NCBI GenBank assembly: GCA_003456175.1
Contig: DMPB01000160.1
Location: 1-9,511, forward strand
From: Chitinophagaceae bacterium
Lineage (GTDB): Bacteria; Bacteroidota; Bacteroidia; Chitinophagales; Chitinophagaceae
Direction: 5' to 3'
DNA length: 9,511 nucleotides
A program made the translations under genes and the position numbers. The notes under the pieces are model-generated. The model was not told where the DNA came from. It saw only the letters and a list, made by a program, of their open reading frames with translations, and made no database searches. Positions 1 through 6,418 of the stretch are shown here, piece by piece (position 1 is the stretch's first letter; each line of letters starts with the position of its first letter).

Positions 1-158
1 AAAGTAGTGCCTTGCGGTAAATAATGCTTACGCAACAACAGTTCTTGTTGCATGGCAGCTACCATTGCCGGCAATAAACTGTGGGTGGTAGAAAAATGAA
101 AATTGCAATAATGGCAAGCCTTACTACAAAAAGGAATATGTAAATACATGCCTGCCAT
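1..158 (-). CDS. hemW: HemW, radical SAM haem chaperone (5' end only)
   Basis: Reading leftwards from the ATG at 158-156 gives an open frame to the window edge, about 52 residues. It starts MAGMYLHIPFCSKACHYC and continues NFHFSTTHSLLPAMVAAM. HIPFC followed by CxxxCxxC (Cys11, Cys15, Cys18) is the N-terminal signature of HemW, the relative of oxygen-independent coproporphyrinogen oxidase. These cysteines ligate the radical SAM 4Fe-4S cluster. Family knowledge: HemW binds haem and passes it to apoproteins such as respiratory enzymes, and is not itself a coproporphyrinogen oxidase. The full protein is usually near 380 residues, so most of the gene lies outside the window. The ATG at 158 is preferred over the one at 149 because an M-A-G-hydrophobic-HIPFC start is common in Bacteroidota homologues (from memory). 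It is divergent from the outer-membrane protein gene at 205. True HemN is an alternative, but the very short run before the Cys motif favours HemW. Confidence 0.9.
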   Translation of the reverse strand, partial: MAGMYLHIPFCSKACHYCNFHFSTTHSLLPAMVAAMQQELLLRKHYLPQGTT

Positions 159-167
159 AATGCGTTT

Positions 168-200
168 TTTGTGTGTTCAAAAATAACTTTCTTAACCTTG
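168..200 (+). promoter_or_regulatory. Candidate promoter of the TamA-like gene
   Basis: TTTG at 168-171 is followed after 21 bases by TAACCTTG at 193-200, which matches TAnnTTTG at all but one fixed position. The spacing is in the range accepted for Bacteroidota sigma-ABfr-type promoters. The -7 box ends only four bases before the ATG at 205, so the predicted transcript would have almost no leader. The element overlaps the hemW promoter candidate on the other strand, so the two divergent genes would compete for the same 46 bp. Confidence 0.4.
178..185 (-). promoter_or_regulatory. Candidate -7 box for hemW
   Basis: On the minus strand these bases read TATTTTTG, an exact match to the Bacteroidota -7 consensus TAnnTTTG. 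The box lies 19 bases before the hemW ATG at 158, which would give a leader of roughly a dozen bases. I do not see a clear TTG -33 element at the expected 19-21 bases further upstream. The assignment therefore rests on the -7 box and its position. Confidence 0.45.
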
Positions 201-204
201 TTGC

Positions 205-2001
205 ATGAAGAAACGTTTGCGTATGCTCATAATGTTGTGTTCGATGCTTGCATCGAGCTTATTATCGCATGCACAGCCCGCCAACGATAGCATACAATTA
301 CTTATTCGTTGGGTTGATACTTCTACTGCAACAATTGTTAAACAAGCACCTTACGGTAAATATGCTACGCCAAACAACGCCAAGCAAGCATTAGCTCGTT
401 GGCAGCAACAAATGGTACTGCAAGGTTATGCTGCTGCATCGATAGATAGTTTAATACAAACACCTCAACAAATAACAGCCTACTTGTATGTAGGAAAGCA
501 ATATTGGTGGCGTTCATTGCAGCTCGATACGGTGTTGCTACAATTATTAGGTAATAATGCAAGTGCTATTACTTATGGTTGGCAGCGTAAGCCATTTACG
601 CAAGTGCAACTACAATATTGGTTGCAGCAAGTACAGCAACAATTGCTAGCTAAAGGTTACCCATTTGCAGCAACCTATTGTAGCAATGTGTTGGTGCAAA
701 ATGATAGCATTGATGCTATCTTAAGCTGTAACCTCGGCAATAAGTACATTTTCGATACCATTATCGTTCATGGAAATGTGAAGCTGCAGCCACACGTATT
801 GTCGCACACACTGCAAATTTTTCCTAAAGCAGTGTACAGCGAGTTGTTGTTACAAACCATCAATGAAAGATTGGCCTCGTTACCTTATTTACAACAAGTA
901 CAACCTTGGCAGGTTGATATGTTGAATAGTGGGGCAAGGTTGCATTTATACTTGGCACCTCGAAAAAGCAATCAGGCGAATGTGTTGGTAGGCATACTGC
1001 CTAGTAATGTTCAAAATAATAACAAGCTATTACTTACTGGCGAAGCCAATGTGCTGTTGCAAAATGCCCTCACTGCAGGCGAAACCATACAACTACAATG
1101 GCAGCAGCTACAACCACAAAGTCCACGATTGCAAATAGGTTATCAGCAACCGAGTATGTTTAAATCGAAGTATAGTGGTGCTTTTAACTTTCAGTTATTT
1201 AAACGCGATAGTAGTTTTTTAAATCTACAAGCAGGCTTACAAGTTGGATTGAATGTTGCTGCCAATACGCAACTACAGCTAGGTATAGGTATTGCTAATA
1301 GTTCAGTACTACAAATAGATACGCAGCAAGTAAAAATAACGCGGCAATTGCCAGATATAGCCGATGTACAAACGCTGCAGCTTACACTTCAATATCGTCA
1401 ACAGCAATTAAACAATAGTAATAATCCTACACGTGGCGCTATCATTCATTGGTTGTTGCGTGCTGGTAATAAAACCATACAGCCCAATAATACCATTACA
1501 GCCCTAAAATCTAACGATTTTAACTATGCTCGTTTGTACGATACCGTTCAGTTAAAAACATATTTATTACAACTTCAAGGTCAGTATCAGCATTTTATTC
1601 CAATCAAAAAGCAGGGTACACTGCGGTTGGCAGCACAGGTAGGTGCTATGTTCAGTGGCAATTATTTCAGAAACGAACTGTTTATGGTGGGTGGTTTGCG
1701 CACTTTAAGAGGCTTCGATGAAGAAAGTATTTATACCCATCGATATGTTTTGGGTACTGCCGAGTATCGATTACTTATTAGTGCCGAAGGGTATGTTTTT
1801 GGATTTACAGAAGGTGGTGTAGCAGGTTATCCTACAAGCAGTGGCGATCAATACCGCACTTTTTTGAGTGGCGGTGTGGGTTTGGCATTGCCTACAGCTG
1901 CTGGCGTACTGCAACTAACCTATGCCTTAGGTACTCGCAGCGATGTTCCATTTGCCGTAAGGCAGGGCAAAATTCATATTGGCTTGGTTAGCAGGCTGTA
2001 A
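205..2001 (+). CDS. TamA/BamA-family (Omp85) outer-membrane protein
   Basis: 598 residues. Residues 1-24 form a signal peptide: KKRLR, then a hydrophobic run ending in SLLSHAQ. Three POTRA-like beta-alpha-alpha-beta-beta units seem to follow at about 28-105, 125-180 and 181-253. The third contains FDTIIVHGNVKL and a PYLQQVQPWQV strand. From about 255 to the end, alternating polar and hydrophobic strands indicate a 16-strand barrel. GGLRTLRGFDEESI at 496-509 carries the Omp85 motif (LRGF, 501-504) that inserts into the barrel lumen. Three POTRAs and this length resemble TamA more than BamA, which has five POTRAs and about 800 residues. The family inserts or exports proteins at the outer membrane; the client here is unknown. 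Oddities are strong glutamine enrichment (WQQQ, LQQVQQQL) and a C-terminus ending SRL instead of the usual aromatic residue. The start at 205 gives a good basic n-region; Met7 is an alternative. Confidence 0.8.
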   Translation: MKKRLRMLIMLCSMLASSLLSHAQPANDSIQLLIRWVDTSTATIVKQAPYGKYATPNNAKQALARWQQQMVLQGYAAASIDSLIQTPQQITAYLYVGKQYWWRSLQLDTVLLQLLGNNASAITYGWQRKPFTQVQLQYWLQQVQQQLLAKGYPFAATYCSNVLVQNDSIDAILSCNLGNKYIFDTIIVHGNVKLQPHVLSHTLQIFPKAVYSELLLQTINERLASLPYLQQVQPWQVDMLNSGARLHLYLAPRKSNQANVLVGILPSNVQNNNKLLLTGEANVLLQNALTAGETIQLQWQQLQPQSPRLQIGYQQPSMFKSKYSGAFNFQLFKRDSSFLNLQAGLQVGLNVAANTQLQLGIGIANSSVLQIDTQQVKITRQLPDIADVQTLQLTLQYRQQQLNNSNNPTRGAIIHWLLRAGNKTIQPNNTITALKSNDFNYARLYDTVQLKTYLLQLQGQYQHFIPIKKQGTLRLAAQVGAMFSGNYFRNELFMVGGLRTLRGFDEESIYTHRYVLGTAEYRLLISAEGYVFGFTEGGVAGYPTSSGDQYRTFLSGGVGLALPTAAGVLQLTYALGTRSDVPFAVRQGKIHIGLVSRL

Positions 2002-2054
2002 TTTCTACTGAATAAATAGGGCTTGCACTTACGTAAATACAAAATATCCCTTGT

Positions 2055-2061
2055 TATTTTG
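2055..2061 (+). promoter_or_regulatory. Weak -7-like box before the DUF4271 gene
   Basis: TATTTTG, one base short of TAnnTTTG, sits five bases before the ATG at 2067. No TTG lies at the usual distance upstream; the nearest, at 2023-2025, is 29 bases away. It may be a weak internal promoter or chance in an AT-rich 65-bp gap. Confidence 0.2.
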
Positions 2062-2066
2062 CACGC

Positions 2067-3170
2067 ATGCGACAACAGTTGATGGTATTGATCGGATTAT
2101 TATTGGGCAGTATACTGTCGAACCTAGTTGTTGCACAAGATTCTGTTGAACAGGCTATTCCAGTAAGAAAATTATCGGCACCACCTACCAAAAGCACTGC
2201 AGCAAGAATTTTGGAACAAGCTGCTAAAAAAGTTCCTGCGGTTAAGTCGGCCGATACCAATCGCATTAAAGCGGTACTGCAATCGGGCATGGAAATGGTT
2301 GATACAACGCCAGCAGTTACTGTTGTTGATAGTGCCGCTATCAAAGATTCGTTGCAGCGCTTAGATAGCATACGTTTGGCTACTGCTGCACAAGCAAAAG
2401 CTGCCGCATTGGCAAAGCAGCCCAAAACTTGGCAGCAAGATACCCTGCACAACAAGCTTTTCAGGTTGTCTGCCATGGGTATGCAATTGCCAGCCATTTA
2501 CAGGGTAGAACAATGGCGAACGGCTACCGATACGAATTGGATATTCTACTTTTTAGTAGGCGTGGTTACATTGTTGGCCTTCATTAAGGTTACTTTCAGC
2601 AAATATTTTTCAAGTTTATTGAGCTTAGTGTTTCAAACAAGCTTTCGTCAAAAGCAAACCCGAGATCAACTAGCACAAGACACGCTGCCCGGTTTGTTTA
2701 TGAATATTTTGTTTGTATTGGTTGCTGGCTTGTTGATAACCTTGGCAACGCTGCACTACGGCTGGGTACAACTCGATTTTTGGTGGTTACTCCTATATAC
2801 AAGTGTTGGATTAACGGCAGTATACATTACCAAACACTTGTTTATTGTATTTGCTGGTTGGGTATTTAACGAACGCGAGGCGGCTCGTAGCTACGGCTTT
2901 GTGGTAGGTTTTATCAATAAATTATTAGGTTTGGCATTATTGCCATTGGTGCTTCCGTTAGCTTTTGCAAGTGGTAAAAGTGCTAGTATATTATTAGCAG
3001 TTGCCTATTTTGTATGTGGGCTGCTATTATTTTATCGTTATACTGTTGCTATTTCTGTATTGCGTGGTCAATTGAAAATCAATGTGTTATACTTTTTTTT
3101 GTACTTTTGCACCGTTGAAGCATTACCTCTAATTGTAATGTACAAGGCCTTCATCAACCAGGTGGGGTAA
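2067..3170 (+). CDS. DUF4271 domain integral membrane protein
   Basis: 367 residues. Residues 1-23 look like a signal peptide (LMVLIGLLLGSILSNLVVAQ). A periplasmic stretch to about 150 follows, rich in Ala, Lys and Asp with no recognisable fold. The C-terminal part, from about 155, has around six membrane helices, among them FYFLVGVVTLLAFI, LFMNILFVLVAGLLITLA, KLLGLALLPLVLPLAFA, and a last helix in the segment FFLYFCTVEALPLIVMYKA. The final CTVEALPLIVMYK stretch is characteristic of DUF4271, a Bacteroidota family without an established function. It lies 65 bp after the Omp85 gene and only 22 bp before hemD, so co-transcription with hemD is likely. DUF4271 next to hemD is an arrangement I recall as common in the phylum. 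The family call is firm; the role is not known and none is proposed. Confidence 0.8.
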   Translation: MRQQLMVLIGLLLGSILSNLVVAQDSVEQAIPVRKLSAPPTKSTAARILEQAAKKVPAVKSADTNRIKAVLQSGMEMVDTTPAVTVVDSAAIKDSLQRLDSIRLATAAQAKAAALAKQPKTWQQDTLHNKLFRLSAMGMQLPAIYRVEQWRTATDTNWIFYFLVGVVTLLAFIKVTFSKYFSSLLSLVFQTSFRQKQTRDQLAQDTLPGLFMNILFVLVAGLLITLATLHYGWVQLDFWWLLLYTSVGLTAVYITKHLFIVFAGWVFNEREAARSYGFVVGFINKLLGLALLPLVLPLAFASGKSASILLAVAYFVCGLLLFYRYTVAISVLRGQLKINVLYFFLYFCTVEALPLIVMYKAFINQVG

Positions 3171-3192
3171 AGTTTAAACAGTAACAGATAGC

Positions 3193-3990
3193 ATGGATAA
3201 ACCGGTTGTCAAAAAAGCAGCAGCTAAAAGCGTTAAACGCATTTTAATTACCCAGCCCAAGCCCGAAGAAAAGAGCCCGTACTTCGAACTAACACGCAAG
3301 TACAATGTGGAGCTTGTTTTCCACCCTTTTATAAAGCTTGAAGGGATACCTGCACGTGAATTCAGAAAGCAAAAAATTGATATTGCCGCTTATTCTGCTG
3401 TAATATTCACTAGTCGTAACGCTATTGACCACTTCTTCAGAACCTGCGAAGAAATGAAAGTGGCCATTAGCCAAGAAACCAAGTACTTCTGCATTACAGA
3501 AGCAGTAGCATTGTACTTGCAAAAATTTATTCAATACCGGAAGCGTAAAGTATTTTATGGTGCCGATGGTACCAATAAAAGCATGCTCGATGTTATTAAC
3601 AAGCATAAAGAACACGAACGTTTTTTATACGTGTGCAGCGAAAACCAGCAAGACAGTGAAATTACCAACTGGCTTAAAAATGTAAAAGTTGAGCATCAAC
3701 TTGCATTCATGTATCGTACCGTAAGCAACGATGCTAAAGAGGTGTTAGCTGGCAAAGATTATGACGTTATCTGCTTTTTTACGCCAAGCGGTGTGAAGAG
3801 CTTGTTCGATAACGAACCTGCATATCAGCAAAACAAAACCCAAATTGGTGCTTTCGGCAGTAGCACCGCCAAAGCAGTAGAAGAAGCAGGCCTGCAACTT
3901 CAAATTAAGGTGCCCGCACCACAAACACCAAGTATGGTGGCTGCGTTAGAACAGTATTTGGCTGCTAATGGCAAGAAAAAAGAAGCATAG
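3193..3990 (+). CDS. hemD: Uroporphyrinogen-III synthase
   Basis: 265 residues, cytoplasmic, no signal or membrane segment. HemD closes and inverts ring D of hydroxymethylbilane to give uroporphyrinogen III, the branch point to haem, sirohaem and cobalamin. The protein has the two-lobed HemD pattern. A basic N-terminal tail (PVVKKAAAKSVKR) leads into ILITQPKPEEKSPY, then VIFTSRNAIDHFF at about 70-82. The second lobe carries VICFFTPSGVKSLF and IGAFGSSTAKAVEEAG, ending in APQTPSMVAALEQYL. The FTSRNA, FTPSGV and GSSTA segments are the best-conserved parts of this divergent family. The lysine-rich ends (N-terminal KKAAAK, C-terminal NGKKKEA) are probably disordered tails. It follows the DUF4271 gene by 22 bp, probably in one transcript, and is followed within 40 bp by a strong terminator. 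HemD sequences vary greatly, but the combination of motifs and context is convincing. Confidence 0.85.
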   Translation: MDKPVVKKAAAKSVKRILITQPKPEEKSPYFELTRKYNVELVFHPFIKLEGIPAREFRKQKIDIAAYSAVIFTSRNAIDHFFRTCEEMKVAISQETKYFCITEAVALYLQKFIQYRKRKVFYGADGTNKSMLDVINKHKEHERFLYVCSENQQDSEITNWLKNVKVEHQLAFMYRTVSNDAKEVLAGKDYDVICFFTPSGVKSLFDNEPAYQQNKTQIGAFGSSTAKAVEEAGLQLQIKVPAPQTPSMVAALEQYLAANGKKKEA

Positions 3991-4027
3991 TTAACATTTA
4001 CCGTAAGGTGTTTTATATTCTTAGATT

Positions 4028-4062
4028 AACAGTCTTGGCTCGCAGGCCAAGACTGTTTTGTT
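4028..4062 (+). terminator. Intrinsic terminator after hemD
   Basis: AACAGTCTTGGC (4028-4039) and GCCAAGACTGTT (4046-4057) are perfect reverse complements, giving a 12-bp stem closed by the six-base loop TCGCAG. TTGTT follows the stem, so with its last two bases the U-tract reads TTTTGTT. It sits 37 bp after the hemD stop codon and ends the rightward transcript of the Omp85, DUF4271 and hemD genes. On the opposite strand there is no comparable T run, so it appears to act in one direction. Confidence 0.9.
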
Positions 4063-4213
4063 ATGAGCCCAGCGTACTGCATGTGCCATCATTCGTGGCG
4101 TTGGCACCGTTCAGCCACGGAAGCTACTATCATCGTTTTTTGAGAAATAACCAAACTCCCAAACCAAACCATGCAAAAACACGCAGTTTTGTTGCATTAT
4201 AACGAAGCATTCT
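4063..4213. other. Non-coding segment with imperfect inverted repeat
   Basis: Between the hemD terminator and the next gene I see no convincing gene or promoter. CGTGGC at 4094-4099 pairs with GCCACG at 4114-4119. Flanking TT and AA extend the stem past a one-base bulge, around a 14-base loop that contains GGCACC. The stretch 4065-4135 is visibly richer in G and C than the bases around it (for example GAGCCCAGCG and TGGCGTTGGCACCG). A 64-codon open frame crosses it, but it starts inside the hairpin region and its product resembles nothing I know. The segment could be a small RNA, a 5' leader structure of the next gene, or a copy of a dispersed repeat. Confidence 0.35.
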
Positions 4214-6253
4214 ATGAATCAACTCATACACGAAACGAGTCCTTATTTGTTACAGCATGCCCATAATCCTGTGCATTGGTATGCTTGGGGTAATGAGGCA
4301 TTTGAAAAAGCAAAAGCCGAGCAAAAGCCAGTATTAGTAAGCATTGGTTATAGTGCTTGCCATTGGTGTCATGTAATGGAAAGAGAAAGTTTTGAAGATG
4401 CTGCGGTTGCGGCATATATGAACGAGCATTTCATCAATATTAAAGTAGACCGTGAAGAACGCCCCGATGTAGACCATTTATACATGGATGCTGTACAGGC
4501 AATGACTGGCAGTGGTGGTTGGCCACTCAATGTATTTACCCTGCCCGATGGTAAGCCATTTTATGGAGGCACTTATTTTCCTCCTAAACGAGCTTTCAAC
4601 CGTGCCAGTTGGTTAGAGGTACTTGAAAGTGTACAAAAAGCTTATACCGAACGCAAGCATGTAATGGATGCTCAAGCCGAAAATTTGGTAGCTTATTTAA
4701 ACAATGCCAACGCTATTGGTACTAAACCTACGAGCAACGAACCCAGTTGGGATAAGGCCGATATGCAAAAAATAGCCGATGCCATATTGCAACAAGCCGA
4801 CACCACCTGGGTTGGTTTTGGAAAGTCACCCAAATTTCCGCAGACTTATACGATACAGTATTTACTCAGGCATCATCATTATACCAAACATGAGCCATCG
4901 TTACAACAAGCATTGTTAAGTCTCGATAAAATGATGCAAGGCGGCATTTATGATCAGGTAGGTGGCGGTTTTGCACGTTATAGCACAGATACAGAATGGT
5001 TGGCGCCACATTTTGAGAAAATGTTGTACGATAATGCACTCTTGCTAGGCGTATTGGCAGAGGCATACCAAGTAACGCAAGCGGCTCGCTACAAGCGTTG
5101 CATGGAGCAAACGGTTGATTTTTTAGAGCGAGAGTTACTGGCGAATAATTATGTGTTTAACAGCGCTTTAGATGCCGACAGCGAAGGGGTAGAAGGCAAG
5201 TTTTACACCTGGCAGCTGAGCGAAATAGAAGCTGTTTTAGGCGCCGATGCAGCACAGTATGCCGCCATGTTCGATATTACAGCAGCAGGTAATTGGGAGC
5301 ATACAAACATACCTTGGTTGCAACAGTCGCTAGAGCAATGGGCTACGGAGAAAAACCTTGCGGTAAATGAATTATACACATGGGTAGATGCTTGTCATGA
5401 AAAGTTGCTGGCTGCAAGAACTAAACGTATCAGGCCTCTTACAGATGATAAGCAGCTTTTAAGTTGGAATGCATTGATGGTTACTGCTTTATGCAAAGTG
5501 TACATGGCATTGGGTGAACCAAGATATTTACAACTAGCAGAGCAAGTAATGCATGGTATAGAAGTAGCATTTACCGTAAGGGATAACAAGCATTGGTGGC
5601 ATACCCACAAGAATGGTATTGCAAAAATTGATGCTTTTTTAGATGATTATGCCTATCTCGTACAGGCATATTTATACTTGCAAGAAGCCACTGGTAAAAA
5701 TAATTACCTTGAAAATGTTAAAGTGCTTATATATTTGGTTGTTGAAAATTTCAGCGACGAGCAACAGAAGTTCTTTTATTTTTCGAGACCTCAACCAGAT
5801 TTAGCAGTACGGAAAAAAGAAGTGTACGATGGTGCTACGCCTTCAGGTAATGCTATTATGGCTTGGAATTTATACCGTGCAGGCACTTTGTTAGGTAATA
5901 CCGAATGGGTAGAGAGATCTGAAGCAATGCAACAGCATCTTTACTATACGATACTTAGGTATCCTACCTCTTTTGGTGCTTGGGCACAGTTATTACAGCT
6001 AATTTTGGTAGGTCAAATAGAAATTGTTTTGCTGGGAAATTTGAGTAAATTATATTTGGAACGACTACTTGCTCGCTATATACCGAATAGGTTGGTTCAA
6101 ACAGGCGGTACAAATGAAACTTCATTGTATCCTTTACTGAGCCAGAAAATAATCTCCCCTAGTAACGAATGTACCATGTACGTGTGTCGGCAACAGACTT
6201 GTTCTGCGCCGGTATACGCGCTAACTGAATTGTACCAAATAATTCAGGCATAA
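4214..6253 (+). CDS. YyaL/SSP411-type thioredoxin-fold protein (DUF255)
   Basis: 679 residues, no signal peptide, probably cytoplasmic. The N-terminal thioredoxin-like domain (about 1-160) opens with [23 protein letters not shown] and carries the redox motif CHWC at Cys49 and Cys52. It continues with [15 protein letters not shown] and [15 protein letters not shown], the classic Thioredox_DsbH/DUF255 signature shared with human SPATA20. The remainder (about 180-679) is an alpha/alpha-barrel of the six-hairpin glycosidase type. Recognisable segments there are [40 protein letters not shown] and [19 protein letters not shown]. Length is normal for the family. The biochemical function is not established; a sugar-epimerase-like or redox role has been suggested from folds only. 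It lies between a terminator and the gldK promoter, so it is probably a single-gene unit. The ATG at 4214 directly precedes the conserved start, and there is no Shine-Dalgarno sequence. Confidence 0.9.
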   Translation: MNQLIHETSPYLLQHAHNPVHWYAWGNEAFEKAKAEQKPVLVSIGYSACHWCHVMERESFEDAAVAAYMNEHFINIKVDREERPDVDHLYMDAVQAMTGSGGWPLNVFTLPDGKPFYGGTYFPPKRAFNRASWLEVLESVQKAYTERKHVMDAQAENLVAYLNNANAIGTKPTSNEPSWDKADMQKIADAILQQADTTWVGFGKSPKFPQTYTIQYLLRHHHYTKHEPSLQQALLSLDKMMQGGIYDQVGGGFARYSTDTEWLAPHFEKMLYDNALLLGVLAEAYQVTQAARYKRCMEQTVDFLERELLANNYVFNSALDADSEGVEGKFYTWQLSEIEAVLGADAAQYAAMFDITAAGNWEHTNIPWLQQSLEQWATEKNLAVNELYTWVDACHEKLLAARTKRIRPLTDDKQLLSWNALMVTALCKVYMALGEPRYLQLAEQVMHGIEVAFTVRDNKHWWHTHKNGIAKIDAFLDDYAYLVQAYLYLQEATGKNNYLENVKVLIYLVVENFSDEQQKFFYFSRPQPDLAVRKKEVYDGATPSGNAIMAWNLYRAGTLLGNTEWVERSEAMQQHLYYTILRYPTSFGAWAQLLQLILVGQIEIVLLGNLSKLYLERLLARYIPNRLVQTGGTNETSLYPLLSQKIISPSNECTMYVCRQQTCSAPVYALTELYQIIQA

Positions 6254-6355
6254 GCTACTAAACGATGTTGGATTTAAAAAGTCGTACAAGTTGTAACAAT
6301 AAAAAACTAGCGACTGCGTTTCGTAAAATGAGGGTGGCGAGTTGGTATATAAAAA

Positions 6356-6385
6356 TTGGTAGACTGTTTTAAAATTTTATATTTG
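6356..6385 (+). promoter_or_regulatory. Promoter of the gldKLM operon
   Basis: TTG at 6356-6358, a 19-base spacer and TATATTTG at 6378-6385 match the Bacteroidota consensus TTG-N19-TAnnTTTG at every fixed position. Transcription would start near 6389, leaving a leader of about 30 bases before the gldK ATG at 6419. This is the best promoter in the window and fits independent transcription of the type IX secretion operon. The 124 bases between the upstream stop codon and the -7 box hold no convincing terminator. Confidence 0.75.
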
Positions 6386-6418
6386 CCCGATACCCTTCTT
6401 TAAATATTGAACCGAAGA

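Noticed and set aside
32..51. Inverted repeat GCAACAA / TTGTTGC with a six-base loop
   Set aside because: It lies inside hemW and is explained by the codons for a Gln-Gln-Glu-Leu-Leu run in DNA full of CAA and TTG words; no T run follows on either strand.
2054..2497. 147-codon leftward open frame rich in Ala and Cys
   Set aside because: It lies antisense to the well-supported DUF4271 gene. Its Cys/Ala/Ser composition is what the complement of Ala- and Gln-rich coding DNA gives.
4008..4202. 64-codon rightward open frame between hemD and the YyaL-like gene
   Set aside because: It runs straight through the terminator hairpin, begins at a non-ATG codon, has no family resemblance and no initiation context. 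It is better explained as chance in a GC-richer segment.
6254..6355. Possible terminator after the YyaL-like gene (GTACAAGTTGTAAC near 6285-6298, then A-rich bases)
   Set aside because: The palindrome has a one-base centre and weak A-T pairs, and the following run is A, not T, on the plus strand. It is not a credible intrinsic terminator.
6407..6418. TTG at 6407 as the gldK start
   Set aside because: The ATG at 6419 alone gives a complete lipoprotein signal with lipobox; the four extra residues add nothing and would need a rare start codon.
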